From Stictocephala bisonia (lineage: Eukaryota; Arthropoda; Insecta; Hemiptera; Membracidae): DNA of 64,000 nucleotides. Location of the stretch: assembly GCA_035578905.1 (NCBI GenBank), contig JAQJVL010000004.1, forward strand, positions 8,354,144 through 8,418,143, written 5' to 3'. Both the position numbers and the translations under genes were made by a program. Each line of letters starts with the position of its first letter. Positions within the stretch are counted from its first letter, which is position 1. Positions 12,906-26,286 of the stretch are shown here, piece by piece. Under the pieces are notes generated by a model. The model was not told the DNA's origin and made no database searches. It saw only the letters and a list, made by a program, of their open reading frames with translations.

Positions 12906-13033
12906 AATATCGCTGTACGTGTATGGGTTGTCGGGTTTGCCATTACCATTGCATGTGTATGGGTGGGTGGGAGGGCCATTACTACTGTACGTGTATGGGT
13001 TGGTGGGAGGGCCATTTTCACCGTACGTGATGG
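12906..13033 (-). repeat. 36-bp dispersed minisatellite, array 3 (reverse orientation)
   Basis: Three to four diverged units read on this strand as CGTGTATGGGTGGGTGGGAGGGCCATTACTACTGTA-type words, the complement of the family unit. The edge at 12,906 (AATATCGCTGTACGTG) corresponds to the same terminal register, CACGTACAGCGATATT, as the other arrays. Confidence 0.88.
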
Positions 13034-13039
13034 GTGAAC

Positions 13040-14429
13040 TGCGCCTGTGATTAGACTCAATCAGATCACATGATCTAACTTTATCTACACAAGTCTCCTA
13101 ATATGATTTTCATTTGCTTTCTTAATAAGCAGTTAGGAGTGCAATAAAATGTAATACATGCACCTCTTGAAATATGAAAACAATTTTAGTGTTCTATATT
13201 TTTTTAATCCCTATAAATACCAAGCATACCCTGCATTAAAGCTTATTCCAGGAATATCTCTGATATGAAACGCGATATGACTGGTATGCTGTAGTTGGCA
13301 GTGAAGAAGTGTCAATATCCATTAGCACGCTGATACAAAATTAAAACGTGTATCTTCCTGGAATTTTTTAATTACGTTTAATATTTCTAAGATGCAATAT
13401 TATCATTACAATCTATTGTAACTAAGCTTATGTAAATAAACTATGAAATGTATTACTAGTATTTATTGAATATTTGTATTGCTTTTTACAGTGTCTGATG
13501 ATTAATTTTTATCTCTATCAAGATTAGGAGGATTATTACAATTAAAAAGTGTAAAAACATTTACCAGCACTTCAGCGGTATTTCCTTTAACTAGCTATTA
13601 GGAATCATTTTTTTTACATTCACTTGCTTTGAAGTTTCAACAAAGGTTAAGGAACAACTATCTACGACAGTTCATTTTTAATCTGTCTTTATAGTAAATA
13701 TACAAACTCAATTCATTTATCATTCCGGCAACGTTAAAATGGTTCTATGTTCTGAATGGATTATATAAATTCTACTTAATTATAGTTTTAAAAAACTATT
13801 CCTCTTTAACAAGATAATTTTTTTAATACGTATATTATGACATCAAGTTTTACAACTCATTGTTATATTGCATAAACTTTGGAATTATAAAGAGTTTGAG
13901 TAGAGTTATATGGGCATTAGGGGCGAATTTGATATAACAGAATTCAGTTCATCTGAATTTTGATTAATTTTGTAAGAATATTCAACTGTTTGCAAGCCAA
14001 TGCATATTTTCTATTATAAATATAACTAACTTGGAATTATTTTAATTGCGAAATTTTACGATTATTCTATTCTACCTACTATTGAACAACTGCCATGAAT
14101 ACTTTATGTTAATTACGTAGACAGTGTACTGTAAATAGAGAAGATTGCTGGGATAGCAGGTTGTAAACCTGCCTTGATGACAACAATGAAATGGCCGTTA
14201 AAGTTTAACTCACGTATTCATACTTGGGTTTCCCGTCTCACGTTCCTTTATAAATACAAATTTCTATTTCATCACTATTATATTTAATGCACTGTAGATA
14301 TAAATAGGAATTGTATTTGTAATATTCTTGTACGATCTATTTATTAACCGTTTTGGGAAAATTGTCATAAAAGATTCCTTAATGAATTAGCTCAACAATT
14401 ATAAATTTAAAGCTTTGTAGCTTTAATTT
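13040..14429. other. AT-rich region, nothing recognised
   Basis: No gene, array or element end identified. A short perfect hairpin (GCAGGTT...AACCTGC) lies near 14,158-14,174. Confidence 0.35.
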
Positions 14430-15902
14430 GTAGAGAACATCTGAAGTTCTCGGTCGTGCGTCCTACCTATAAAAAAGGACAGAGAACAGATAAGTCTAAC
14501 TACAGACCAATTTCACTTTTACCGACTATCTCCAAGGTGTTTGAGATTATCATTCTTTCAAGAATTAAGCATTTATTTTATTCAAAAAATCTTTGATCTA
14601 ACTCACAGTATGGTTTCAAGAGGGGCTGCTCAACATCCAATGCTGTATATAGTGTTATCCAAGCAGTTTTGGAGGCCTTGGACCTATCGCAGTTTGCTGG
14701 GGCGATTTATTGTGATATGTCCAGTGCTTCCGACTGCGTGAGTTATCATATTCTATTGGAGAAGCTTCGAAGGAGAAGCATTGAGAGCTAATGCCTTGAT
14801 TTTGCTTACTTCGTATCTAGTGGGTAGAAAGCAGACTGTATCTTTAAGGGGTGGTGGGAGGCCTCATGGGGATTGGCTGCAGATAATTTCGGGAGTCCCT
14901 CAAGGCTCCATATTGGTGCCTTTTCTCTTGTCCGTGTACTTAAATGACTTACCTTTGAATGTTGATTCTAATATAGTTTGTTATGCGGATTATACTACTG
15001 CCATTTTTCTGATCCTGATATAAATGCCCTTGAGGTTAGATTGAATGAGTCGTACATCAGTTTAAACAAGTGGTTTCAGTCGAATTATCTACATTTAAAT
15101 GAAGATAAGACAAAAATCATGCCGTTCTCCCCAAATTTCCGTCACTTTCATTTGTTCAGTTTGAATGGTATCAGACCATCAGAATCCTTCTTTACTGCTA
15201 GGTATTACTGTAGATGAACGTCTAAATTGGTCAAATCATGTAGATTGCTTCTGTGCAAAATTGTCATACATGATTTTTGTACTCAGAGTATTAACATCTG
15301 TAGTCTCCAGGGAAATCCAGCTTCAAGTATACTATACCTATGTTTATAGCGGAATTAAATATAGTATTTGCTTTTGGGGCTCATCAAGTCACATATTAAG
15401 AGTTTTCAGGTTCCAGAAGAGAATGGTTAGAATTATGTGTAGAGTAAATTTTAAACACCACTACAAGCCTCTTTTCCAAGAAATAATTATTCTGACACTA
15501 CCGGGCATTTATATCCTTTAAGTGTTGTCTTTCTTGAAAACGAATAGTAATTTATTCATAGAGAACAAAGCTGATCACTTGTACAACACTCGGAACAGAA
15601 ACAAAATGATGTATCCCATTCACAGGATTACACTTAGAGAGAAGGGTCTCCATTATTCTGCTTTACGATTGTTTAATTCCCTACTTCAACAACTAAAATC
15701 CATTGACAGCTCAAAAGGATTCATTCTTAAACTTCAATTGTTTTTAATTGAAAAGTGTCCATACTCAGTAGATGAACTGCTGTCAGGGTGTGCTGGTTAG
15801 GAATGTGGGGACAGATATTTTATAATTTTAAGTTTGTTTGTAAAGTTTGACTTATTCGTGTAACTCATATCATTTACGAAATAAAATATTCTGATTCTGA
15901 AT
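14430..15902 (+). pseudogene. Broken LINE reverse transcriptase (Jockey/CR1-like), 3' part
   Basis: Pieces in several frames follow the order of a non-LTR retrotransposon ORF2. Near 14,480-14,530 the fingers motif SNYRPISLLP appears. 14,880-14,960 has GVPQGSILVPFL and the YLNDLP motif. The catalytic box at about 14,980 reads CYADYTT where the family has YADDTT, so the second catalytic Asp is lost. 15,060-15,130 has LNKWFQSNYLHLNEDKTK. 15,190-15,520 has LGITVDERLNWSNHVD and the C-terminal thumb region, continuing at 15,522-15,800 with YNTRNRNK. The 3' end is an AATAAA-like signal and ATTCTGATTCTGA tail at 15,880-15,902, typical of these LINEs. The 5' end and endonuclease are missing; several frameshifts and stops make it a dead, 5'-truncated copy. 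Confidence 0.9.
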
Positions 15903-15904
15903 CG

Positions 15905-16747
15905 TTATGGATTTTCTGTCATTAGTACATATGTGTCTTTTCCAAAATTCTAAAGTACATTTTACTTCGGTAGAAGAATTCCTTTAGTTTGACACCGCCG
16001 AAAGGGCTAATAGTATAACTGACTTATTGAAATAAGTAAATATTAAACAGTGTTATATCTTCAAGGACTTAAGTTTTGCTTTTTTAACACTTCAAATTGG
16101 AAATGAAATACTTTTACCTGTCTACACGAGAGTCAAGTTTTGTTGAGTATACTTTTAGCTTTGGAGGCAGGTAAAAATATCTGTTTTTATCTCAGAGAAT
16201 ATGAAATGTTATTTTTCATTGCAAAGGAAGAAAATGAGCATTTGACAAAATGTTTACCCTAAAAACGAAAAATGCAAGAATGGTCAAGTTTTAAAACGGG
16301 TTTTGAGCCGAATTCTATAAGCATTCAAGCCTTAAACATTTCTTGCTTGTCAAAAATTACCTTACACTCTAAGCTCCGAGAGCACCTTTTTGTATCAAAA
16401 TTACTTTTATAAAAGAAACTAAGCAACGGTTCTGCTTTGCCGGATTTCAAATTTTGCTTCCGTACATGTTTTAAATATCTCAAATAATTATCCATATTAT
16501 ATCAGATAAATAGTTTGTGATAGCTTTAGTTTTTCTTAGAGTAGTAAGACAATTGTATTTTATAGTAGACATTTATTCTTAAAATAAAGTTAGTCACGAA
16601 ATGATTTTATTTAATAATTAAAACAAGCTTTTAATAAAGGTGAGTAGAAGTGTTTTTTTTTTTACTATTTTACTCATAAAAAACATGGTAATTGATATTT
16701 ATCTTTTGAACCTCCTTTTTTCATCATTAAAATTTTCCATTTTTTAA
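15905..16747. other. Spacer, nothing recognised
   Basis: AT-rich sequence between the LINE tail and the first copy of the large duplication. No supported feature. Confidence 0.4.
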
Positions 16748-17824
16748 TTTATTTATATTACGGATGTCGATAAATAATTTACTTACAGTAATAATCCCTG
16801 AATTGGACCACTAGGATTACGCTCCATCTAGTGGTACGTAAAAATTTATCATCTGAAGTTACTTTTAACTTATTGTAATTGATATAAAGTAAGTGCTGTG
16901 AATTTGTCACATAATGTTTATAATGTCATACTTCACTTTTTACAATGCCACAATCAATTTGTGTAAACCGGCAGAGTTAAGAGACTCACCGAACAACAAG
17001 TCCTGAGTGATGGGCTGGCCAATTAGTCTAGTGTCCTCTTGAGAGAAATGTAGGAAAAAGGAATTAGGAAAACAAGAAGGACGCCCTATCGTTTGGTTTA
17101 ACTGCTTTACTTTTAGAGTTCATTATTTTATTTCTCAATTGAATGAATTATTTCGTCTCTTTTTTTGGATACATGTTTCTACTCTAAAAAACAAACTTAT
17201 AAATAAAATAAATTGTTTAAAAATTGTTTTTATTATTTCTAGTAATAGACAATGCTGTTGAAATATTCACGCAGATCTTGATACATAATAGCTTAATAAA
17301 TGTCGAAATATTTGTATTACAGAATTATGCAGCTTAAAGAATACTTTGAAGCAAATTAAGTTACAAAATACATTTCAAAAGGTTTATCAGAGATAAAAAA
17401 TTTTTAATTTCTATATTAAAAATAAAAGTTTAAGTGGATTTGTATGTGATTGAAAAATAATTGTATAACAAATAGTTTTTGTACAAGAAATAAACTGAGA
17501 TTTGCACTTATTAGAACTGAAAATAAAGTAATATCTTTGATGGAGGATTGGTCACGCAGTTGATTACTTTTTTGTCAAAATACGTCCAGTAAACAAACAA
17601 TAATTATAGATAATTGCTAATGTTGATTTTTTTTTTTGTTTCCTACAAAGTAGGATTCAATAATATTAGTTATCATTAAAAATTAAATAATTTCTCCATT
17701 TTAAATGTTATTTATTTCTTTATAAATAATGTTTTTTATTTATTTATTTATTTTAAATGTCAATTATTTTTCTTCCCAAATTGACATGTTACTATCCTTT
17801 TCACTCAGATAACGTCCACAATAA

Positions 17825-17922
17825 AATTTACGTTTTGCTCCAACCTTCAATTTAAATTAAAATGTTTATGAATATTACTTTACATTTTTATTTTTTTTTA
17901 AGGTTGGAGCAAAACGTAAATT
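17825..17922. mobile_element. 98-bp hairpin element with perfect 23-bp inverted repeats (copy 1)
   Basis: The left arm 17,825-17,847 (AATTTACGTTTTGCTCCAAC plus CTT) is the exact reverse complement of 17,900-17,922. The ~50-bp interior is AT-rich and non-coding. It could be a minimal MITE or a small hairpin RNA locus; without transcription data I favour the MITE. No clear target-site duplication. Confidence 0.7.
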
Positions 17923-18800
17923 GCCTTAAAACATACTTCCTGTTATTCATACTAGATATTTCACATTGTTTGAATATTTCATCAAACCACTGTCTCAGTT
18001 GCAATGTGTTGGTAAAATTCTCAACTTTTAACGCATTTTGTAAAATTATAAGCATTAAATATTATTAATTATTATTTCATTTGCCAAACTATTATATTTT
18101 GTATTTATTACTATTAATTAATTTCAAGGGAATTAAGAGTCATCTTTTTCCTTTATTCGGTAATCTCTTCATTCAGGAATAACAATATTTTTAATAACAG
18201 TTGATTTGAATTTTTTTGGCAATCCATAGAAATAGTTCCCTACCACCCATCATAAGCACACGAAATGTTTAAGAGTATATGGGCTATATATAGGATGTCT
18301 CTCGTAGGCAGCCAAACTTCACGACTTTATTCCAAAGGCCAAAACAAACAGAATGGTCTCACTGTGTTTTCTGTTATTTCTATATATAAATAACACAGTG
18401 TCTTTATATAGTTTTTGCAAAAGAGCTAAATATATAAGAAATTACTTTAGACAAAATCATGAAACTATGTGAATCTTGGTCTTGTTAGTTTACATATTCC
18501 TTACACAATTTTTTTCCATACCCAAGTCATTTTAAAAAGGACAGCCATTTTTATTTAAGTTTTATAGTTATTTAGTTTTTAAAATTTTAAACTGCCTCCA
18601 TTTTTAAAAGGACTGGTGTACGAAAAATTTAAGTTTAATAAAACATATAAACTACTATGCATGTATTATGGTGTTATTTTAAGTATCTTTTGAGATATTA
18701 AGCTTTATGTAAAAACTAAATACAGACAGAGGGACGGAAAACGGAGAGAGATAGACCATATTTTCACATTACATGTTTTGTTTGTTTTGACCTTCATTAG

Positions 18801-19148
18801 CTCCTGAAGTTTACCTGAAGTCCAATCTCCGCAGGAATTACCTCCTGAAGTTTACCTGAAGACCAATCTCCTCAGGAATTACCTCCTGAAGTTTACCTGA
18901 AGTCCAATCTCCTAAGGAATTACCTCCTGATGTTTACCTGAAGTCCAATCTCCGCAGGAATTACCTCCTGAAGTTTACCTGAAGACCAATCTCCTCAGGA
19001 ATTACCTCCTGAAGTTTACCTGAAGTCCAATCTCCTCAGGAATTACCTCCTGAAGTTTACCTGAAGTCTAATCTCCGTAGGAATTACCTCCTGAAGTTTA
19101 CCTGAAAGCCAATCTCCGCAGGAATTACCTCCTGAAGTTTGCCTATTT
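18801..19148. repeat. 41-bp minisatellite, ~8.5 copies (duplication copy 1)
   Basis: The unit starts CTCCTGAAGTTTACCTGAAG and continues with TCCAATCTCCGCAGGAATTAC; units vary at GTCC/GACC/AAGCC and CCGC/CCTC. The number of units equals that in copy 2 (24,666-25,014), but the order of the variants differs, so units were shuffled or converted after the duplication. Confidence 0.95.
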
Positions 19149-19158
19149 ACGGGAAGCC

Positions 19159-19161
<3 letters not shown>

Positions 19162-19220
<59 letters not shown>
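19162..19220. repeat. (TA)n microsatellite, copy 1
   Basis: Pure TA dinucleotide run directly after the 41-bp array and the words GGGAAGCCCTG. Confidence 0.98.
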
Positions 19221-19223
<3 letters not shown>

Positions 19224-20414
19224 AATCAAGAAACTCTTAAATAAAATAAATAAATTGGCTGAAAAATAAGAAGTATCGTTACATCTGTTTCCTTAACCAG
19301 GTAGGAGTTTAGGAAATTATAGTTACTTACTCTTTTTACTTTAAATAAAATCGCCATTTTTCCCATTTGCTCAACCAACACCTTTATACTCTTAAATCAA
19401 AACATTTTTAAAGTATCTTCATAATAATTCTCAGCTAATCCAAGCTTCTCCTGTAATTTAATGAAATATTTACCTTCAGTTAAAGTTAAGTTACTACCTC
19501 AAATTCGAAATCTTTTCAAAAAATTATATTGCGTTTTGAGACCCAGCCCCCACCAAAATAAAGAAATAGCGCTGTACCTGGAGATGGCTCAAGTCCAGAC
19601 AAGTGATAGGATCACGGGTGGCACTCGGAGAGTCAAAACATATCTTGGAAGCTGAGCGGTTGCAATACAATTTATTGCAAAAGAAACAATTAATAATATT
19701 AAAAAAACAGACAGAAGGCCACAATATAAAAAATTACAACACAAAAAGTATAGAGTAACATATTAAACACAAATTATGCAAAACACCAAACCAACTAGAA
19801 CATATGTGCCTATCTGCAGATTTACCAAAAATGCCAAATTTGTAAAATGCCAAAATCAGAGAAAACAAAAAAAAACATTATGATGAAAACATTTACATTG
19901 TAAAATGTATAAGTTTGAACAAAACCAATGAACCGGCAATTTAGCTCATATCTCATGATTCCACCTATGCCAGGCCAGGAAGTCAACCGGAATTTCTGGG
20001 AAGCTCCGAATTGAAATAATTAACAAACGTTATAAAATCAGTCCACTTTTGGTGAAAAACTAACAATACCAAAATAAAAATAAAATATAGCACGGTACCG
20101 GTTTATCATAAAATACTAAAAAAATAAACGCTACACAAATACAAAGTACCAACTTAATAACTAGGCCTAAAAATATAAAATAACAAATAGATAAATATTC
20201 TTATAACTATATTTCTTAATCACCGGATCTCTCAATGGGTCACCATAGTGAACAAAATAATTGGTTAGTGTCAATTAAAACTTAGTAGAACCGAATAAAA
20301 CCGAATATATATTACTGTCACTGCCTTAGAATACCTATCCCACCGTATTGCTACTATTGTATTCTATCATACAGATCATCCTATAACGGAAGGCAGCAGT
20401 CCACTGGACTAGGA

Positions 20415-20441
20415 GAGCCGGTAACCGAGCGGTCTAAGGCG
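20415..20441 (+). other. tRNA-Leu-like A-box fragment (copy 1)
   Basis: The words CCGAGCGGTCTAAGGCG match the D-arm/A-box region of class II (Leu-type) tRNAs, preceded by GCCGGTAA. The anticodon arm and B box are absent: after GGCG the sequence becomes GTAGTTGGAGG and then AT-rich. It is a tRNA or SINE-head remnant, not a working tRNA. It recurs in copy 2 at about 26,287-26,314 with GGTG for GGCG. Confidence 0.4.
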
Positions 20442-22021
20442 TAGTTGGAGGTAAATATATATGTGTGCCTGTGTTTATAAAATATGTTTAAATAAATTTG
20501 GCATATTAAAAATTGTTTGCTGTGGAGAAGATAGCATTTTATATTTCAGTTCATGTGCAATTTTATTTTAGATCTAGGTATATTATGAAACAGTTCAGCA
20601 GGAAAAATATTCCGCACAAAAAAGGGTAGAAAGATTCACCCTCAGCTCAGCCGCTCAGGACAAGATGGAACGCACTGACCTGAAGACAGGAGAGAGGCTC
20701 CCTAAGTTGTAAGGAGGGCAGTGGAGGCGCAACTTGGCTCAATTACATGGTCTCACAGGCCAGGCCAGTACAGTCGAGAAGGCAGAAGATTGGCTGGGTA
20801 GCAGGCTGAGGGTTAAAATCCGTTATTTAAATATTGGTATCGGTTGAACTCCGTCATTTGACTCTCAGGTTCACGTTCAACTAAGGTAACATCCCCATTA
20901 CGTACAGTAGATTGGTCACGACACTCAAGTCAATCAAACTGTGTGGGTGGACGGGCCCTAATAAAGAATGATATTATCATTATTGAAACCCTAGCTTCAA
21001 CTAAAAGCAAATAATTCCAACACGTCAAACCTTAATTTCTTCCCATGAGTGATTTGGTACTCAAAGAACTACTTTTCATTGGAATATGCAACTTATAGTT
21101 AACTAATGCCATCATGAATATGAAGAAGAAAAAGAAGATCATTTGTCTCAAGCCTTCACTCAAACTACGTGGGTGGTCACCTCAAGGAATATGAATTAGT
21201 AGTTGAATTTCCAGGATTTTCTTAGTGGAATGTGACACCAACCTCCTCAGATACAGAGATAATGCATTAATGGCCAGAGAAGATTTAGTATGTAATAGAA
21301 ATGGAAAATGTTCATGTTCATTTTACAATATTTATTACCTACAGGTGTTTTGAGTATGGAATTTTGCATAACATAATCCTAAGGTTAAAAATATATTTTT
21401 TATGATTTTGTCAGTATAGGCTTATTTTTGTTGCTTTGCTTACGATAATTTTTCTATAGAAGTGTTTACAGACAACGTCTTCCAATAAGTGGTTTTTCGT
21501 TGTAGTTACGAATATTCATTGATATTTTCATAAAATAGGTAAAATTATTGGAGATATTCTTAGTTCAAATATTCCTACTGCTAGTTAGGACATAGGATTT
21601 AGTTTGAGGTTTCTTGTCAGCATTTAGGTTTTCAATGTTTTACAATTAATTGCTTATACTTTTATTGTGAGTTTTCATCCAACGAACTCTTTTTCTTATT
21701 TTGAATACACTTATAGATCTGAGCATTTTAAAAAGAAAATCTACTGTCTACAGAATAGTACAATCAAAATTACTATATCAACAGTTGGAAGTTCCCTCAA
21801 CTATATCAACAGTATATATAAAAATAAACTGAACTTTCAACTTTCTGGACACAATCCTATTGTTGTAGGCAGTCACATTATCAATCAAATATTTAGTATA
21901 AGACTGTTCACCTACTGTGCAGAAAAACCTGCCAGAAAATCAATGAACGTTATATGAAGTATTTCAATTACTCTATTATTTAACAATGAAGTAACAATAA
22001 AACCTGTATGTTTGAAGTATA

Positions 22022-22214
22022 TCTATATCTATAAAAGCCAAACACCACTCACTGACTGACTCACTCACTGATCGCTCTACAGCCCAAACGGTAATACATA
22101 GGAAGCTGAAAGTTTTACACAATATTCCTTGCATACTGAATGTGTGCAATAAGAAAGGATTTTGGGAAATTCCAACTCTAAGGGGGGTTTTGGGGGTGCC
22201 AAAAATCCCCAAAA
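22022..22214 (+). mobile_element. Isolated Helitron 5' end (truncated copy)
   Basis: Begins TCTATATCTATAAAAGCC after an A, exactly as the complete Helitron at 27,899, and carries the same CACTGACTGACTCACTCACTG words. It matches that element up to CCCCAAAA (22,214) and then departs into unrelated sequence. It has no coding part or 3' end. It is either a deletion product or the edge of the segmental duplication falling inside the Helitron. Confidence 0.88.
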
Positions 22215-22335
22215 TCAGCTTTTTTTAACAGCTGAAGATCTATAAATCAATTGGATAGTGTCAAACATATTAATTAATGCTCTCATTCGAAAACCACTCA
22301 TTTAGTACCTGAATATGAATATAGATCCAAACGGT

Positions 22336-22610
22336 AACCATACACATACAGTGGCATTGACCCACCCGCCCACCCATACACATACAGTGGCATTGACTTA
22401 CCCACCCACCCATACACGTACAGTGGTATTGATCCCCCCGCCCACCCATACACATACAATGGCATTGACCCACTCGCCCACCCATACTCATACAGTGGTA
22501 TTGACCCACCCACCCAACCATACACATACAGTGGCATTGACCTACCCGCCCACTCATACATGTACAGTGGTATTGACCCACCCGCCTACCCATACACATA
22601 TAGTGGTATT
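22336..22610 (+). repeat. 36-bp dispersed minisatellite, array 4
   Basis: Seven to eight units of the family (CATACACATACAGTGGCATT variants) lie between the two copies of the segmental duplication. The array ends after GTGGTATT at 22,610, where the second duplication copy begins within a few bases. The 120 bp in front of it (22,215-22,335) is unmatched sequence that includes CCAAACGGTAA, a word also present in the Helitron 5' end. Confidence 0.93.
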
Positions 22611-23692
22611 GATTATTTATACTACGGATGTCAATAAATAATTTACTTACAGTAATAATCCCTGAATTGGACCACTAGGATTACGCTCCATCTAATGGTA
22701 CGTAAAAATTTATCATCTGAAGTTACTTTTAACTTATTTTAATTGATATAAATTAAGTGCTGTGAATTTGTCACATAATGTTTATAATGTCATACTTCAC
22801 TTTTTACAATGCCACAAGCAATTTGTGTAAACCGGCAGAGTTGAGAGACTCACCGAACAACAAGTCCTGAGTGATGGGCTGGCCAATTAGTCTAGTGTCC
22901 TCTTGAGAGAAATGTAGGAAAAAGGAATTAGGAAAACAAGAAGGACGCCCTATCGTTTGGTTTAACTGCTTTACTTTTAGAGTTCATTATTTTATTTCTC
23001 AATTGAATGAATTATTTCGTCTCTTTTTTTAGATACATGTTTTTACTCTAAAAAAACAAACTTATTAATAAAATAAGTTGTTTAAAATTGTTTTTATTAT
23101 TTCTAGTAATAGACAATACTGTTGAAATATTCACGCAGATCTTGATCCATAATAGCTTAATAAATGTCAAAATATTTTTATTACAGAATTATGCAGCTTA
23201 AAGAATATTTTGAAGCAAATTAAGTTACAAAATACATTTCAAAAGGTTTATCAGAGATAAAAAATTTTTAATTTCTATATTAAAAATAAAAGTTGAAGTG
23301 GATTTGTATGTCATTGAAAAATAATTGTATAACAAATAGTTTTTGTACAATAAATAAACTGAGATCTGCACTTATTAGAACTGAAAATAAAGTAATATCT
23401 TTGATGGAGGATTGGTCACGCAATTGATTACTTTTTTTTGTCAAAATACGTCCAGTAAACAAATAATAATTATAGATAATTGCTAATGTTGATTTTATTT
23501 TGGTTTCCTACAAAGCAGGATTCAATAATATTAGTTATTATTAAAAATTAAATAATTTCTCCATTTTAAATGTTATTTTTTTTCTTTATAAATAATGTTA
23601 TTTATTTATTTTAAATGTCAATTAGTTTTCTTCCCAAATTGACATGTTACTATCCTTTTCACTCAGATAATGTCCACAATAAAATTTACGTT

Positions 23693-23782
23693 TTGCTCCA
23701 ACCTTCAATTTAAATTAAAATGTTTATGAATATTACTTTAAATTTTTATTTTTTTTTTTAAGGTTGGAGCAAAACGTAAATT
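23693..23782. mobile_element. Hairpin element with 23-bp inverted repeats (copy 2)
   Basis: Arms 23,693-23,715 and 23,760-23,782 are exact reverse complements, identical to copy 1. The loop is slightly shorter or altered. Unchanged arms beside a changed loop suggest arm-to-arm conversion or simply youth of the duplication. Confidence 0.68.
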
Positions 23783-24665
23783 GCCTTAAAACATACTTCC
23801 TGTTATTCATACTAGATATTTCACATTGTTTGAATATTTCATCAAACCACTGTCTCAGTTGCAATTTGTTGGTGAAATTCTCAACTTTTAACGCATTTTG
23901 TAAAATTATAAGCATGAAATATTATTAATTATCATTTCATTTGCCAAACTATTATATTTTGTATTTATTACTATTAATTAATTGCAAGGGAATTAAAAGT
24001 CATCTTTTTCCTTTATTCGGTAATCTCTTCATTCAGGAATAACAATATTTTTAATAACAGTTGATTTGAATTTTTTTGGCAATCCATAGAAATAGTTCCC
24101 TACCACCCATCATAAGCACACGAAATGTTTAAGAGTATATGGGCTATAATATAGGATGACTCTCGTAGGCAGCCAAACTTCACGACTTTATTCCAAAGGC
24201 CAAAACAAACAGAATGGTCTATCTCACTGTGTTTTCTGTTATTTCTATATATAAATAACTCAGTGTCTTTATATAGTTTTTGCAAAAGAGCTAAATATAT
24301 AAGAAATTACCTTAGACAAAATCATGAAACTATGTGAATCTTGGTCTTGTTAGTTTACATATTCCTTACACAATTTTTTTCCATACCCAAGTCATTTTAA
24401 AAAGGACAGCCATTTTTATTTAAGTTTTAAAGTTATTTAGTTTTTAAAATTTTAAACTGCCTCCATTTTTAAAAGGACTGGTGTACGAAAAATTTAAGTT
24501 TAATAAAACATATAAACTACTATGCATGTATTATGGTGTTATTTTAAGTATCTTTTGAGATATTAAGCTTTATGTAAAAACTACATACAGACAGAGGGAC
24601 GGAAAACGGAGAGAGATAGACCATATTTTCACATTACATGTTTTGTTTGTTTTGACCTTCATTAG

Positions 24666-25014
24666 CTCCTGAAGTTTACCTGAAGTCCAATCTCCGCAGG
24701 AATTACCTCCTGAAGTTTACCTGAAGACCAATCTCCTCAGGAATTACCTCCTGAAGTTTACCTGAAGTCCAATCTCCGCAGGAATTACCTCCTGAAGTTT
24801 ACCTGAAAGCCAATCTCCGCAGGAATTACCTCATGAAGTTTACCTGAAGACCAATCTCCTCAGGAATTACCTCCTGAAGTTTACCTGAAGTCCAATCTCC
24901 TCAGGAATTACCTCCTGAAGTTTACCTGAAGACCAATCTCCTCAGGAATTACCTCCTGAAGTTTACCTGAAAGCCAATCTCCGCAGGAATTACCTCCTGA
25001 AGTTTGCCTATTTA
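24666..25014. repeat. 41-bp minisatellite (duplication copy 2)
   Basis: Same unit and copy number as at 18,801, with a different order of unit variants (for example the AAGCC variant appears twice here and once in copy 1). Confidence 0.95.
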
Positions 25015-25023
25015 CGGGAAGCC

Positions 25024-25025
<2 letters not shown>

Positions 25026-25095
<70 letters not shown>
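25026..25095. repeat. (TA)n microsatellite, copy 2
   Basis: TA run about 10 bp longer than in copy 1, as expected for an unstable dinucleotide. Confidence 0.98.
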
Positions 25096-25098
<3 letters not shown>

Positions 25099-26286
25099 AA
25101 TCAAGAAACTCTTAAATAAAATAAATAAATTGCCTGAAAAATAAGAAGTATCATTACATCTGTTTCCTTAACCAGGTAGGAGTTTAGGAAATTATAGTTA
25201 CTTACTCTTTTTACTTCAAATAAAATCGCCATTTTTCCCATTTGCTCAACCAACACCTTTATACTCTTTAATCAAAACATTTTTAAAGTATCTTCATAAT
25301 AATTCTCAGCTAATCCAAGCTTCTCCTGTAATTTAATGAAATATTTACCTTCAGTTAAAGTTAAGTTACTACCTCAAATTCTAAATCTTTTCAAAAAATT
25401 ATATTGCATTTTGAGACCCAGCCCCCACCAAAATAAAGAAATAGCGCTGTACCTGGAGATGGCTCAAGTCCAGACAAGTGATAGGATCACGGGCGGCACT
25501 TGGAGAGTCAAATCATATCTTGGAAGCTGAGCGGTTGCAATACAATTTATTGCAAAAGAAACAATTAATAATATTAAAAAAACAGATAGAAGGCCACGAT
25601 ATAAAAAATTACAACACAAAAAATATAGAGTAACATATTAAACACAAATTATGCAAAACACCAAACCAACTAGAACATATGTGCCTATCTGCAGATTTAC
25701 CAAAAATGCCAAATTTGTAAAATGCCAAAATCAGAGAAAAAAAAAAAAAAAATTATGATGAAAACATTTACATTGTAAAATGTATAAATTTGAACAAAAC
25801 CAATGAACCGGCAATTTAGCTCATATCTCATGATTCCACCTATGCCAGGCCAGGAAGTCAACCGGAATTTCTGGGAAGCTCCGAATTGAAAGAATTAACA
25901 AACGTTATAAAATTAGTCCACTTTTGGTGAAAAACTAACAATACAAAAATAAAAATAAAATATAGCACGGTACCGGTTTATCATAAAATACTAAAAAAAT
26001 AAACGCTACACAAATACAAAGTACCAACTTAATAACTAGGCCTAAAAATATAAAATAAAAATAGATAAATATTCTTATAACTATATTTCTTAATCACCGG
26101 ATCTCTCAATGGGTCACCATAGTGAACAAAATAATTGGTTAGTGTCAATTAAAACTTAGTAGAACCGAATAAAACCGAATATATATTACTGTCACTGCCT
26201 TAGAATACCTATCCCACCGTATTGCTACTATTGTATTCTATCATACAGATCATCCTATAACGGATGGCAGCAGTCCACTGGACTAA

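Larger units (their letters stand above)
16748..22214. repeat. Segmental duplication, copy 1 (~5.5 kb)
   Basis: Matches 22,612-28,090 in order along its whole length with scattered substitutions and small indels. Left landmark CGGATGTC at 16,761 and 22,625; right landmark ATAAAAGCCA at 22,031 and 27,908, so the offset drifts only from 5864 to 5877 bp. It contains a hairpin element (17,825), a 41-bp minisatellite (18,801), (TA)n (19,162), a tRNA-Leu-like fragment (20,415), and the first ~190 bp of a Helitron (22,022-22,214). I see no gene in it. Two small frames (19,461-19,655 and 21,667-21,957) recur in copy 2 without signs of constraint. A GC-richer patch lies at 20,636-20,825. Confidence 0.95.

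Noticed and set aside
14150..14180. tRNA gene
   Set aside because: Only a short GCAGGTT...AACCTGC hairpin; no A or B box and no cloverleaf.
19461..19655. 64-codon frame repeated at 25,336-25,530
   Set aside because: No domain; its repetition is due to the segmental duplication, not to conservation.
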